A stretch of DNA of 60,318 nucleotides from Bacillus sp. MRMR6 (GCF_001940785.1 NZ_MSLS01000006.1:1-60318), one strand, 5' to 3'. Positions 32,456 through 42,495 are shown, numbered from the stretch's first letter. The notes: generated from the sequence alone by a model not told the origin. Translations and numbers: made by a program.

Positions 32456-33562
32456 TTTGCTTATTTTGTTTTGCAATTGCTTAAAGTCCGTTTCACGATA
32501 ATAGCTATTTTTCACCAATATATTAGGTCCAAGGCACGAAACAGCAGGACAATGACAACTTAATTCCTTTGAAACTGCTGAGTTTTGCCAATTTTGAAAG
32601 GCGTCTTCCAATTTGGTTGAATGGATATGACCGAGGGGGAGTGTATCGCCAAAATCGGTGACAATAATGTCGCCATTAAAAATATTTACATTCAGACGTG
32701 AACGTCCATCAGGGTCATTCCTGACAGTTACATTATTGCTTTGATAGAGCCTTTTCAGCAGTTCCAAGTCCTCTGGATTGCTGCTGCATGCATAAAAAGG
32801 CAATGTTCCAAACAGCATCCATACCTTTTCATCACGAATATCAAGCAAGTTTTGAATCGCCTTCCTAATTTCATCTAATGTCAATGATTCTAAACTGCTG
32901 GCCCAATCGCTAGGATACATTGGGTGCACCTCATGACGCTGGCAGAGCATTTCATCTACAATCTGCCGGTGGATATTTTCTAAATGAGGTACTGTTCGCT
33001 TGTTAAGCATCGTTTCAGCAGAAACCATTACCCCTGCTTTCACCAGTTCCCTGCTGTTTTCTATCATTCTAAGAAAATACGTTTCCCGCTGAGAATAATC
33101 TGGTTTTCTTTCCATCCTTGCAAAACCGCCCTCAACAAAATCATCTACAGTGCCCCAATTATGCGAAATATGTAAAACATCTAAATAAGGAATGATGGGT
33201 TCGTAACGCTCTAAATCAAGTGTTAAATTTGAGTTTAGTTGCGTACGGACTCCCCGTTCATGCGCATATTTTAAAATTGGAACAACATAGTTTTTAACGG
33301 ATGACCTCGAAAGCATCGGTTCTCCGCCAGTGATGCTTAGTGAACGGAGCATTGGAATTTCCTCTAATCGCTGCAGCAGTAAATCAATAGGTAGTGCAAC
33401 TGGGTCTTTTGTCTGCAGTGTATAACCTACTGCACAATGTTCACAGCGCATATTACATAGAGTAGTAGTGGTGAACTCAATATTAGTTAGCCGGGGCTTT
33501 CCGTATTGTTCTATATCTAAATAGGCTTCCCATGGGTCAAATTCTGGGGTTATTTTTTTCAT
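32453..33562 (-). CDS. yfkAB: Radical SAM/CxCxxxxC motif protein YfkAB
   Basis: 369 residues. The radical SAM cluster motif is CNMRCEHC near residue 37, followed by SLSITGGEPMLSRSS, where the GGEP element binds SAM. The C-terminus holds CHCPAVSC, the CxCxxxxC motif that names the YfkAB family of Bacillus, probably a site for a second metal cluster. The function of the family is unknown. The ATG has AAAGGAG 14 nt upstream, a rather long spacing. It is monocistronic. Confidence 0.85.
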   Translation of the reverse strand: MKKITPEFDPWEAYLDIEQYGKPRLTNIEFTTTTLCNMRCEHCAVGYTLQTKDPVALPIDLLLQRLEEIPMLRSLSITGGEPMLSRSSVKNYVVPILKYAHERGVRTQLNSNLTLDLERYEPIIPYLDVLHISHNWGTVDDFVEGGFARMERKPDYSQRETYFLRMIENSRELVKAGVMVSAETMLNKRTVPHLENIHRQIVDEMLCQRHEVHPMYPSDWASSLESLTLDEIRKAIQNLLDIRDEKVWMLFGTLPFYACSSNPEDLELLKRLYQSNNVTVRNDPDGRSRLNVNIFNGDIIVTDFGDTLPLGHIHSTKLEDAFQNWQNSAVSKELSCHCPAVSCLGPNILVKNSYYRETDFKQLQNKISK

Positions 33563-33754
33563 CGATTTCTTTGTAACTCCTTTAAGTCAGTTATAAAAAC
33601 CATTCCATTATAGCTGAAAGAATGAATCTTAGTCATGTATATTTGAAAAAAACTATGAACACTGTGTCGTTAATTATTCTAAAAGTTGGAAATCTCTGTA
33701 CATAAATGGTTATTTTTTTTAAGATACTAAAGAGATGATAAATGATATCAGTGG

Positions 33755-34561
33755 ATGGTGAATGTGATTATGGAAATGCAACCCTTAAGAGAGGTTGAAA
33801 AATTAGCTCTAAAGAAAGTAAAAGTCTTTAGACAAAGTCTATTAAGATATATTTTAAGAGCGATGCTTGCAAGTATGTATATTGGTTTTGGCGTCATCGT
33901 TGCTTTTAAAACAGGAAATTATTTTTATATGGAGCATTCTCCGTTAACCTATCCCATGGCAGCCCTCACCTTTGGTGCAGCAATTATCTTGATTGCCTAC
34001 GGTGGTGGTGATTTATTTACAGGTAATACCTTCTATTACACTTACGCTGCACTGCGCAAAAAGCTTAAATGGCTGGAGGTAACGAAACTATGGATTAGCA
34101 GCTATATCGGCAATATTTTGGGTGCAGCGGTCTTTGCCTTCTTAATCTTTACAACTGGCCTATTCGAAGATTCTTCGGTAAATGGTTTTTTACTAAATGT
34201 CGTTGAAAAGAAAATGCATGTCCCGACGATGGAATTGTTTTTCCGAGCAATTCTATGTAATTGGCTTGTCTGCTTGGCATTCTTCATTCCGATGAGCTTA
34301 AAAGGTGATGGTCCAAAAATGTTCTCGATGATTCTGTTTGTTTTCTGCTTTTTCATTTCAGGATATGAACATAGTATTGCAAATATGTGTACCTTCGCTA
34401 TAGCCTTAGTTGTGAATCATCCTGGAACCATTTCTTGGGCGGGCGTAGTCCATAACCTAATACCGGTTACTATCGGTAATCTAATCGGCGGTGGATTGCT
34501 CATGGCATGGATGTATTATTTTGTTAACAAACCGTTTTTGGATGAGTACGAGCAAGAATAA
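33755..34561 (+). CDS. Formate/nitrite transporter family channel
   Basis: 268 residues with six membrane segments and the FNT signatures GGGDLFTGNTFYYTYAAL and FRAILCNWLVCLAFF. FNT proteins are pentameric channels for formate, nitrite or hydrosulfide. Neither candidate start (33755, used here, or ATG 33770) has a strong ribosome site. It is monocistronic and ends in a clear terminator. Nitrite would fit the nitrate-type reductase at 11-13 kb, but no adjacency supports this. Confidence 0.87.
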   Translation: MVNVIMEMQPLREVEKLALKKVKVFRQSLLRYILRAMLASMYIGFGVIVAFKTGNYFYMEHSPLTYPMAALTFGAAIILIAYGGGDLFTGNTFYYTYAALRKKLKWLEVTKLWISSYIGNILGAAVFAFLIFTTGLFEDSSVNGFLLNVVEKKMHVPTMELFFRAILCNWLVCLAFFIPMSLKGDGPKMFSMILFVFCFFISGYEHSIANMCTFAIALVVNHPGTISWAGVVHNLIPVTIGNLIGGGLLMAWMYYFVNKPFLDEYEQE

Positions 34562-34564
34562 TGT

Positions 34565-34597
34565 AAGGCCTCATGACATACGTGAGGCCTTTTTGTT
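34565..34597 (+). terminator. Terminator of the FNT channel gene
   Basis: AAGGCCTCA and TGAGGCCTT pair around a nine-base loop, followed by TTTTT. Confidence 0.8.
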
Positions 34598-34668
34598 GAG
34601 ATTGAATCGACATATTCCCGGGAAATATCAACAAAGTTATACGGCAGTCGACAATTATTAAGAATAGT

Positions 34669-36804
34669 CTAATAACTATTTTTTTTACTCAAAAAATATA
34701 GATACCCTTTAATCATAAAATAGCTGACTTCCTCTGGAAGTAACTCCTTAATTGGCTTTAAACGATCACGGCCTGCTTCCTCCACCGCTTTTTGCAATAA
34801 AGGCATGTATTCACTAGGTATGAGACTTGAGAAATTAACCTCCATCCCCTGCTGGGCACATTGAATGAGGTGGCTTTCAACCGTGCTGACAGCTAGTTCC
34901 CGTTTTTCTGCTATTTCCTTGATGGATAAGTTCTCATGGTGTAACTTGTGCGTTTCTAGATGTGAATCCGTTACGGTTTTTTTGACAGCCTTTTTTTGGG
35001 GAACTGTCGATGCCCCTCCTACAGGCTCACGGTCAGGATGGACTTCACAAAATGATCGGATTGCTTGAATAAATTCAAGTCCATATTTTTGCAATTTGTG
35101 CTCTCCTACTCCACTCACTTGTAAGAACTCCTCATTTGTTTTTGGAAGCTTGGCACACATATCTTTTAGGGCAGCATCTGAAAAAATAACGAATGGAGGT
35201 ACGTTTGCTGCTTCAGCTATTTGCCTTCTTACTTCACGAAGGGTTTCGAACAATGGATCGTCCTTCGCAATTTCCTTAACCTTAACAGATTCTCTTCGAT
35301 GAACCTGTTCTTTTCCTAGTAAAACCTCTTTTCCTTTTGGGGAAACATAGAGTGTAGGAAATTGCCCTTGTTCAATCGCAATTAACTCCTGTGATATTAA
35401 GAATTCAATGAAATCGCCTACCTCTTTTGCACCTTGATTCTTCATAATTCCATAGGTGGTTAGCTTGTCAAAACCCATCTCCGTTACTTTTTTATTTCGC
35501 GAACCTGTTAAGACTTGTGCAGTTAATGTTTTTCCAAAGCGCTGTCCCATCCGAATCATGCAAGACAACACCATTTGCGTTTCCTTTGTCACATCGATAC
35601 TCGTTCTTGAATCCAAGCAATTGCCGCAGTGTCCGCATGGTTCTGTCTCTGTTTCACCAAAATATTTTAAAATATATTCCTGCAGGCAGTCCTCCGTATG
35701 GCAGTAATCGGTCATCTGCTGTAGTTTTTCTAGTTCCTGCGTAATCCTGCTCCTGTCATGTGATTGATCAATTAAAAATCGCTGAATCTGTACATCCTGT
35801 GAAGAATGGAGCAGAATACATTCACTCTCAAGCCCATCACGTCCAGCACGGCCCGCTTCCTGATAATAGCTCTCCATATTTTTGGGCTGCTGAAAATGAA
35901 AAACATAGCGGATATTCGATTTATCAATTCCCATCCCAAAAGCGGAGGTGGCAACCATGACCGATGCTTCATCCTTTAAAAAACGGTCTTGTTCTCGTGT
36001 GCGGTCGTTTTCTCCCATTCCGGCATGATAGCGGGCAGCATTGATCTTTTCTTTCCTCAGTCTCTCATAAAGCAGGTCAACATTTTTCCTAGTGGCCGCG
36101 TATATAATTCCAGCTTCTTTATTATTTTTTCTTATATAATCTAGTAAAAAAGGAAGTCTGTCCTGCCCCTTTATCACCGAAAAAGATAGGTTTTCCCGTT
36201 CAAATCCTGTTACGATTGAATTTTCTTCATCAATTTCGAGTGTTTCTGTAATATCTTCACGTACCCTTGGAGTAGCTGTTGCTGTTAGAGCTAGCACAAT
36301 TGGCCGCTGCGGGAGGTTTTTCACCATTTGTTGAATATGTCGGTAGCTTGGACGAAAATCATGTCCCCACTGTGAGATACAATGTGCTTCATCGACGGCA
36401 ACTAATGGAATGTCCATCTGTCTTAAGTCCTCGATGAATTCACGTGATTCTAGTCTTTCAGGTGCAACATAAAGAAGCTTGTACTCTCCCTGCTTCGCTT
36501 CCCACATCCTGTCTGCTGCTTCATTGTAACTTAATGAACTGTTAATAAAGGTGGCTGAAATTCCTGCCTGAATGAGGGCATCTACCTGATCTTTCATGAG
36601 TGAGATTAGGGGTGAGATGACGATGGTTGTACCCGGGAGCACAAGTGCGGGGATTTGATAGCAAATCGATTTCCCTCCGCCAGTAGGCATGACACAGATG
36701 GTATTTTCCCCATTCAGTACAGATTTGATGGCCTGTTCTTGACCGTTTCGAAAGGAAGAATAGCCAAAATGTGATTGTAAAAATTGCTGCGCTTTTTCAA
36801 ACAA
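34669..36804 (-). CDS. recQ: ATP-dependent DNA helicase RecQ with C-terminal HTH
   Basis: About 711 residues. Motif I MPTGGGKSICYQIP, motif II VDEAHCISQWGHDFRPSY, motif III LALTATATP and motif VI YYQEAGRAGRDG are intact. They are followed by the RecQ zinc-binding domain (CHTEDCLQEYIL, CGHCGNC), winged helix and HRDC domain (DAALKDMCAKLPKTNEEFLQ). A C-terminal helix-turn-helix, LSIKEIAEKRELAVSTVESHL, is typical of the longer Bacillus RecQ. The start is taken as TTG at 36804, seven bases after GGAGAGGAG; the GTG at 36813 overlaps that site. Role: recombination and repair of stalled forks. Confidence 0.92.
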   Translation of the reverse strand: MFEKAQQFLQSHFGYSSFRNGQEQAIKSVLNGENTICVMPTGGGKSICYQIPALVLPGTTIVISPLISLMKDQVDALIQAGISATFINSSLSYNEAADRMWEAKQGEYKLLYVAPERLESREFIEDLRQMDIPLVAVDEAHCISQWGHDFRPSYRHIQQMVKNLPQRPIVLALTATATPRVREDITETLEIDEENSIVTGFERENLSFSVIKGQDRLPFLLDYIRKNNKEAGIIYAATRKNVDLLYERLRKEKINAARYHAGMGENDRTREQDRFLKDEASVMVATSAFGMGIDKSNIRYVFHFQQPKNMESYYQEAGRAGRDGLESECILLHSSQDVQIQRFLIDQSHDRSRITQELEKLQQMTDYCHTEDCLQEYILKYFGETETEPCGHCGNCLDSRTSIDVTKETQMVLSCMIRMGQRFGKTLTAQVLTGSRNKKVTEMGFDKLTTYGIMKNQGAKEVGDFIEFLISQELIAIEQGQFPTLYVSPKGKEVLLGKEQVHRRESVKVKEIAKDDPLFETLREVRRQIAEAANVPPFVIFSDAALKDMCAKLPKTNEEFLQVSGVGEHKLQKYGLEFIQAIRSFCEVHPDREPVGGASTVPQKKAVKKTVTDSHLETHKLHHENLSIKEIAEKRELAVSTVESHLIQCAQQGMEVNFSSLIPSEYMPLLQKAVEEAGRDRLKPIKELLPEEVSYFMIKGYLYFLSKKNSY

Positions 36805-36895
36805 ACGAGTCACTCCTCTCCATAGAGTTATATCTTATATCATTATAACTTATTATTCACTTTGGATGAATGGAGTTTTTGGCAGGTTATTGTGT

Positions 36896-37155
36896 TTACA
36901 CTTGGAACCTGTTGCTCACTCGTGTTACTAAGGGTAAGACTTTGAACAGGTTTTCACCTTACCTTCGAGATTCCTGCTTCCACGGTAAAAACTAGTCTCA
37001 AGTTTTTACCGTACTCCACTTTTCACACGTGTACGGGCAAAACTATAACTCAGTTTTTACCTTGACTCCACTTATCCTGCTTCCGCGGGAAGAACGATTC
37101 CCTAGTTTTTACCGTACACCCGCTTTTTCAGCCGAGAACGGGCAAAACTTCCCCT
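36896..37155. repeat. Degenerate tandem repeat, about five units of 52 bp (locus 1)
   Basis: Clear units start near 36948, 37001, 37052 and 37104, with a weaker one near 36896, spaced 51-53 bp. Each has AGTTTTTACCGTA or a variant, and several carry ACGGGCAAAACT about 20 bp later. The TTACCGTA...ACGGGCA pair and the period are shared with the array at 60113-60318. It fills the gap between recQ and the acyl-CoA ligase; no gene is seen here. Confidence 0.7.
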
Positions 37156-37169
37156 AAGATGCCTGCCTA

Positions 37170-37200
37170 TAAAAAAAGCTGCCGATACATGCTCGGCAGC
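37170..37200 (-). terminator. Terminator of the acyl-CoA ligase/dehydrogenase unit
   Basis: GCTGCCGA and TCGGCAGC form a perfect stem with a seven-base loop, followed on the minus strand by TTTTTTTAT. Confidence 0.8.
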
Positions 37201-37209
37201 CTTTCTTTA

Positions 37210-38772
37210 TCATCCTTGTGTAAACAATTCTTCTAGCTGTTTACGCAGGACGAATTTTTGAATTTTTCCACTTGCATTTCGCGGCAGTGCTTCACAGAAA
37301 ATATACTTCCGTGGACGCTTGTATCGAGCTAAACTATCTCCGTTTAAAATATACTCATCTAAATCCTGCTCGGTGATATTTGAATTTTTCTTAACGACAA
37401 ATGCGGTTACCGTTTCACCCCAACGGTCATCAGGCTGACCGACTACGGCTACATCAAGAACTCCTTCATGAGCATGGAGAACATCCTCCACCTCGCGAGG
37501 ATATATATTTTCACCGCCGCTGATAATCATGTCATCTACACGGTCATTTACAAAGAGGAATCCATCTTCATCAAGATATCCGATATCTCCTGAGTGGTAC
37601 CAGCCTTTGTACAATGCTTTTTCTGTTGCTTCTTCGCGGTTAAAATAACCGACAAGCATCGAAGGGCCTCTAACAATAATTTCACCGGTTTCACCCGCTG
37701 GCACAACATCCTCTGGATCTGATGGTCCATCCTCTCTAGTACGGACAATCCGGATTTCGTGGTTTAATGCTGCCTGCCCCGCAGAACCCACTTTTCTAAG
37801 CTGATCATGCTCAGACAAGAAGGTGATGGCTGGCCCCATTTCTGTCATACCGTACGCTTGGATTAATGCAATACCAAATTTATCATTTAGGGCATGCACA
37901 AGTGCTGGTGCCATCGGAGCAGCACCATACAACCCAAGCTTTAAACTTGATGTATCATACTTGCTTAAATCTTCTTGCAATAGCATATTCCACATAGTTG
38001 GCGCTGCAAACATTTTCGTGATTTTTTCTTGTTCAATCAGCTGAAGAATCACTTTAGGATTGAACTGATGTAAAATAACATTTCTCGCTCCTACATGGAC
38101 TCTCGCTAGGAATGCACAATGCAGCTCCGCACAATGGAACATTGGAGCCGTTACAAGTCCCACATCCTCCGTTTCAAGTTTCCCAGCCGCTATACATAGA
38201 ATGCTTTGGTCCACCATATTACGGTGAGTGTGCATTACTCCTTTTGGTCGGCCGGTGGTCCCACTAGTATAAATAAACGCATACAGGTCATTTTCTTGAA
38301 CATCAGCTTTGACATCATCGGTCGAGGAAGCAGCGAGTTTTTCTTGATAGCTAGCAGCATAGACGGGAGTGTCTTCATCAATGAACCAGAAGGAAGTTGA
38401 ATCAAAGCGATTTTCAATCGCAGCAATAACAGGCTCTAATGCTTTTTCAAAAAGCACTACCTTTGGGGCTGCATCTGATAAAATGAAGGCCACTTCCTCA
38501 GGCATTAATCGGAAGTTAATTGGGTTAAAAATAGCACCAATTTTTGAACAAGCAAAAAAGGCAGTCCCTAATTCTTCTGTATTAAACATGAAGGTGGAAA
38601 CACGATCTCCCTTTTTAATGCCTTCTTTCAAAAGGGCATTTGCCAATCGATTTACCTGCTCGCTCCACTCTTTATACGTTAAGCGTAGATTTTTCCTCAC
38701 ATCGTAAATAGCTTCCTTGTTTGGATTCTTACTCACCGTTAAATCAAAGATTTGCCCAATTGTAATCGTCAT
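37210..38772 (-). CDS. Acyl-CoA ligase (fatty acid-CoA synthetase family)
   Basis: 520 residues. The AMP-binding signature YTSGTTGRPKGVMHTHRN, the A5-type GAAPMAPALVHALN and AYGMTEMGP, the hinge GWYHSGDIGYLDEDGFLFV and the C-terminal catalytic lysine in NASGKIQKF are present, so it should form acyl-CoA through an acyl-adenylate. The ATG at 38772 follows AGGAGGAGTTTTG. It lies 26 nt behind an acyl-CoA dehydrogenase gene, so the pair probably starts breakdown of a fatty or other carboxylic acid. Chain length is not readable. Confidence 0.88.
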   Translation of the reverse strand: MTITIGQIFDLTVSKNPNKEAIYDVRKNLRLTYKEWSEQVNRLANALLKEGIKKGDRVSTFMFNTEELGTAFFACSKIGAIFNPINFRLMPEEVAFILSDAAPKVVLFEKALEPVIAAIENRFDSTSFWFIDEDTPVYAASYQEKLAASSTDDVKADVQENDLYAFIYTSGTTGRPKGVMHTHRNMVDQSILCIAAGKLETEDVGLVTAPMFHCAELHCAFLARVHVGARNVILHQFNPKVILQLIEQEKITKMFAAPTMWNMLLQEDLSKYDTSSLKLGLYGAAPMAPALVHALNDKFGIALIQAYGMTEMGPAITFLSEHDQLRKVGSAGQAALNHEIRIVRTREDGPSDPEDVVPAGETGEIIVRGPSMLVGYFNREEATEKALYKGWYHSGDIGYLDEDGFLFVNDRVDDMIISGGENIYPREVEDVLHAHEGVLDVAVVGQPDDRWGETVTAFVVKKNSNITEQDLDEYILNGDSLARYKRPRKYIFCEALPRNASGKIQKFVLRKQLEELFTQG

Positions 38773-38798
38773 CAAAACTCCTCCTTATTTTTTTCTAC

Positions 38799-39944
38799 CT
38801 ATAATCCAAGATTCTTCGCAATAATCGTCTTCATGATTTCGTTAGTGCCGGCGTAAATACTAGAAACTTGAATATCGCGGAATCTTCTCGCAATCTCGTA
38901 TTCTTCCATATAACCGTAGCCGCCATGCAGCTGCATACATTCTCCAGCAACACGCTTGGCAGTATCCGTTAATTTCCACTTTGCCATCGAGACCTTCGTT
39001 ACCACATTTTGACCATCGATATGCTCTGCTATTAATTGATCTAAGAACGCTCTCCCCATCTCAACTTCGGTGGACATTTCAGCGATTTTAAATTGGGTGT
39101 TTTGAAATTGACTAATTGATTTTCCAAAGGCTTCACGGCTTTTCACATATTCTATCGTATCTTTCAGCATAACTTCTGCTGCCGTCTGCGCTGCGATCGC
39201 GACTACAAGGCGTTCCTGCTGTAATTTGTCCATCATATAGAGAAAGCCTTTGCCTTCCTCACCTAACAGGTTTTCCTTTGGAACTCTACAATCCTCAAAG
39301 ATTAGTTCAGCTGTATCCTGGCAATGTAACCCTACTTTGTTAAGCTTCCTCCCACGTGAAAACCCTGGGGTATCTCGTTCCACAAGCAGTAAACTAACAC
39401 CTTTATGCTTCGGTACTGCGTTAGGGTCGGTTTTACAGGCCACCAAAATAAGGTCTGACTGAATCCCATTGGTTATAAACGTCTTTTGTCCATTCAAGAC
39501 ATAATGGTCGCCATCAAGCCTGGCGGTCGTTTTAATATTTGCCAAATCAGAGCCTGTTCCTGGTTCTGTCATAGCTATGGCAGAGATTAGTTCACCCGTC
39601 ACACAACGAGGCAACCACCTTTTTTTTTGTTCCTCCGTGCCGAAAGATCCTATGTATGGTACAACTATGTCGCTATGCAGGCCAATCCCAACTAATCCTG
39701 ATCCTACTCGTTCTAACTCTTCGTTAATGACCACTGAAAAGCCCCAATCAACACCAAGACCTCCATAGTCCTCTTCCACATCCGGGCATAAAAACCCTTG
39801 CTCACCCATTTTCGTCCACAACGAACGCGGAATTAGCCGATCCTCTTCCCATTGTTCATAAAAGGGATAGGCAGCATTTTCTAAAAACTTTCTTAGTGAT
39901 CTTCGAAAAATTTCATGCTCATCGTTTAAATAAGGATGTTTCAT
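38799..39944 (-). CDS. Acyl-CoA dehydrogenase
   Basis: 381 residues with the family signatures AIAMTEPGTGSDLANIKT and QLHGGYGYMEEYEIARRFRD. The catalytic glutamate is in SIYAGTNEIMKTI near the C-terminus, the position used by short- and medium-chain acyl-CoA dehydrogenases. FAD-dependent alpha,beta-oxidation of an acyl-CoA is expected, with electrons passed to ETF. The ATG follows AAAGGAGCGTTACTG. It is first gene of a two-gene unit, with a cre site 22 bp upstream of the start codon. Confidence 0.9.
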   Translation of the reverse strand: MKHPYLNDEHEIFRRSLRKFLENAAYPFYEQWEEDRLIPRSLWTKMGEQGFLCPDVEEDYGGLGVDWGFSVVINEELERVGSGLVGIGLHSDIVVPYIGSFGTEEQKKRWLPRCVTGELISAIAMTEPGTGSDLANIKTTARLDGDHYVLNGQKTFITNGIQSDLILVACKTDPNAVPKHKGVSLLLVERDTPGFSRGRKLNKVGLHCQDTAELIFEDCRVPKENLLGEEGKGFLYMMDKLQQERLVVAIAAQTAAEVMLKDTIEYVKSREAFGKSISQFQNTQFKIAEMSTEVEMGRAFLDQLIAEHIDGQNVVTKVSMAKWKLTDTAKRVAGECMQLHGGYGYMEEYEIARRFRDIQVSSIYAGTNEIMKTIIAKNLGL

Positions 39945-39965
39945 CAGTAACGCTCCTTTTTAAGA

Positions 39966-39979
39966 TGTAAACGCTTACT
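39966..39979. promoter_or_regulatory. CcpA cre site before the acyl-CoA dehydrogenase gene
   Basis: TGTAAACGCTTACT matches TGWAANCGNTNWCA at 13 of 14 positions and lies in the leader region, where CcpA would block transcription. Catabolite repression of fatty acid breakdown by CcpA is known in Bacillus. Confidence 0.6.
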
Positions 39980-40137
39980 AAATTATTGTAACAAAGTCAT
40001 AGAATTTTTAGAATATTTTACTATAGTTTAATCCTGTTTATCGTTCTACTTAATTCTACATTCGCAGGTGAAATTTAGGGGAAACTGACGTATTTTATAG
40101 TAACTCTAATTCGTGTCTAGAATCCTTTAAATAGGGC

Positions 40138-40163
40138 CAGGACCAGTTAATAATGTGGTCCTG
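40138..40163 (-). terminator. Terminator-like hairpin of the MFS transporter gene
   Basis: CAGGACCA and TGGTCCTG form a perfect 8-bp stem just after the stop codon; the T run is poor. Confidence 0.5.
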
Positions 40164-40168
40164 ACCTA

Positions 40169-41356
40169 CTAATGGATGGTTCTTTCTTGTGTGATCATTC
40201 GCTTTTTTCTTATTTCTAGCATGGTGAGCACTAGTGATAATAGTAAAAAGCCACTAGCTATTCGAAAGATGGATCCTGTATCAAGAAATAATGCCATTGC
40301 ACCAAAAATCAAGCCCCCGACGCCGATCCCTAGATCGATTGACGAAAAGTACATACCATTCGCAACACCTCTGCGGTTTTCTGGTGTAAGCGATAAAGTC
40401 CATGACTGCAGTGTTGGCAGTAAACATCCGAACCCCACCCCAAACAACATACCCGATATCACAACTAACAGATTCGAATGGGCAAAAGAAAGAACCCACA
40501 TTCCCGCAATCGTGGCTAGAGTACAAAATAGAACAAGTCCAAGAGGTCCCTTCTCATCAAACCATTTTCCAGCTATTGGTCTAGAAATAGACGATAGAAT
40601 GGCATTAAAGATATAGAAAAGAAAGATTTGATCAATTCCACGCTCCTGGCCAAAAATGACGATAAAGGTGGCAACTGCTCCATAACCTAGACAAATGGTA
40701 AAAGTAATAAAGGACGGATACCAGCTAGACTTTTCAAATAAAGAATCGACATATGAGAATGTTAAGCTTTCCTTCTTTGTTTTTAGGACAACATCAGGGG
40801 TCCGATAACCAACAACTCCTAGTAAAATGACCGAAGTAACACCTAGGATTGCTGAAATAATAATAAGATTCGTGAAAGAGGTTATATTGAATAGAAAGAT
40901 TCCAAGACTTGGTGCAATAATCATACCAATTGTAATGGAAAGTCCGAAGTAACCCATTCCTTCACCAAGACGTGAAAAAGGAATAACATCTACCGCTGCG
41001 GTCCCGTTAGCCGTTGTTGACCATCCCCATGCAAGGCCATGGATGAATCGAATCAGCAGGAAGATGAAAACAATTTGGGATATAGGATAAAGTATAGTAA
41101 TCACTAAGAGCAAAACTGCTCCCATTAATACTAGTGCCTTCCTCTCCTTATATGAAAGCAAGAAGCCAATAAACGGACGGCTAATCACCGCACCAACTGA
41201 AAATAAAGCAGTCACTAGCCCAATTTCTAAACCTGATGCGCCAATTGACTGAATGTATGGGGGCAAGGTTGGAATCAGCATTTGAAAGGACATAAATAAG
41301 AACAAATTCCCCACCATTAGCATGATAAACGACTTAGACCACAATTGATCTTTCAC
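40169..41356 (-). CDS. MFS transporter (putative drug or metabolite efflux)
   Basis: 395 residues with twelve membrane helices. The loop 2-3 motif appears as GAVISRPFIGFLLSYKERK, and helix 4-5 has RFIHGLAWGWSTTANGTAAVD. The start is the GTG at 41356 behind GGGGGAGGAG; the frame runs on to 41380 without a ribosome site. It belongs to the YfkF/YwfA-like efflux group by general resemblance only, and the substrate is unknown. It is divergent from the 2-hydroxyacid dehydrogenase. Confidence 0.85.
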   Translation of the reverse strand: MKDQLWSKSFIMLMVGNLFLFMSFQMLIPTLPPYIQSIGASGLEIGLVTALFSVGAVISRPFIGFLLSYKERKALVLMGAVLLLVITILYPISQIVFIFLLIRFIHGLAWGWSTTANGTAAVDVIPFSRLGEGMGYFGLSITIGMIIAPSLGIFLFNITSFTNLIIISAILGVTSVILLGVVGYRTPDVVLKTKKESLTFSYVDSLFEKSSWYPSFITFTICLGYGAVATFIVIFGQERGIDQIFLFYIFNAILSSISRPIAGKWFDEKGPLGLVLFCTLATIAGMWVLSFAHSNLLVVISGMLFGVGFGCLLPTLQSWTLSLTPENRRGVANGMYFSSIDLGIGVGGLIFGAMALFLDTGSIFRIASGFLLLSLVLTMLEIRKKRMITQERTIH

Positions 41357-41532
41357 TGTTAACTCCTCCCCCAAAAACAAATCCGCCAGTTAAATCATTT
41401 TATTTCGACTCTCTAAAGATTAGCACAGCAAGGGTAAAATTGAAATGATATCGTGATCTTATAAAGAATTAGTTATTTTTTTAAAAAATTCCGTTATCAT
41501 TAAGATACAAAATCATTCACTGGGGGTTCTAT

Positions 41533-42495
41533 ATGAATACGCGTAAACTTGTCGTTACCCAAACTATCCATCAAGATCAGCTTGATCAAATACAAGAGAT
41601 TATTCCAGATTGGAAAATCATTGCTGGTAAAGACAAAGCAGTTTGGGAAGAACATTTACAATCCGCCGAGGTAATCGCTGGCTGGAAGAAAGAAATCAAA
41701 GAAAAATGCCTGCAAACAGACTCTCAGCTCAAGTGGCTGCAGACCTGGAGTGCAGGTGTCGACAGCCTGCCACTGGATTCATTCGAAGCTCGAAACATTG
41801 CAGTTACAAGTGCAAATGGTGTGCATAGCTATCCGATTTCAGAAACCATCTTCGCCTTAATGCTGGGGTTAACAAGGAAAATCCATACATATGTTAGAAA
41901 TCAACAAGCGAAGGTTTGGCATCACGGGAATATGAATCTTGAATTACACGAAAAGACAATAGCGATTATTGGTGTTGGCGCAATTGGGAAGGAAGTTGCA
42001 CGGCTGGCAAAAGCCTTTAGGATGAAGGTAATCGGAGTACGCCATTCAGGAAAACCAGAGGAATTTGTAGATGAAATGTATACAACCGAAGATCTTACTA
42101 TTGTTTTAAGTAGTAGTGATTATGTGATCATAACCCTGCCGCTGACAAAGGAAACAAATCGACTTTTTGGTGCAGATCAATTCAATGAAATGAAACCATC
42201 AGCATTTTTGATCAATATTGGCCGCGGTGAAATCGTCGTTGAAGAGGATCTGATAAACGCACTGCAGACAGGGAAAATTGCTGGAGCAGGCCTGGATGTC
42301 TTTGAAAAAGAGCCGCTAGATGAGAAAAGTCCATTATGGGAAATAGACAACGTGATTATCACTCCTCACACCTCAGGGTCGACAGAGCATTATAATAAAC
42401 GGGTAATTGAAGATATCCTAATCCCTAACCTAAAAAACTATGTATCCGGAACAAACCCTAGTATTAATCTTGTTGATTTCTCAAAGGGGTACTGA
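41533..42495 (+). CDS. D-isomer-specific 2-hydroxyacid dehydrogenase
   Basis: 320 residues. The NAD-binding motif is IIGVGAIGKEVARLAKAF. The catalytic residues appear as Arg in GRGEIVVEEDL (INIGRGEIV), Glu in GLDVFEKEPLDE and His in ITPHTSGS. It reduces a 2-keto acid to the D-hydroxy acid or the reverse. The ATG follows GGGGGTTCTAT. It is a monocistronic gene with a strong terminator. The substrate (glyoxylate, hydroxypyruvate or other) is not determined. Confidence 0.88.
   Translation: MNTRKLVVTQTIHQDQLDQIQEIIPDWKIIAGKDKAVWEEHLQSAEVIAGWKKEIKEKCLQTDSQLKWLQTWSAGVDSLPLDSFEARNIAVTSANGVHSYPISETIFALMLGLTRKIHTYVRNQQAKVWHHGNMNLELHEKTIAIIGVGAIGKEVARLAKAFRMKVIGVRHSGKPEEFVDEMYTTEDLTIVLSSSDYVIITLPLTKETNRLFGADQFNEMKPSAFLINIGRGEIVVEEDLINALQTGKIAGAGLDVFEKEPLDEKSPLWEIDNVIITPHTSGSTEHYNKRVIEDILIPNLKNYVSGTNPSINLVDFSKGY

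Noticed and set aside
36896..37155. CRISPR array
   Set aside because: The 52-bp period covers the whole unit, the parts between core words are also related, and there are no cas genes.
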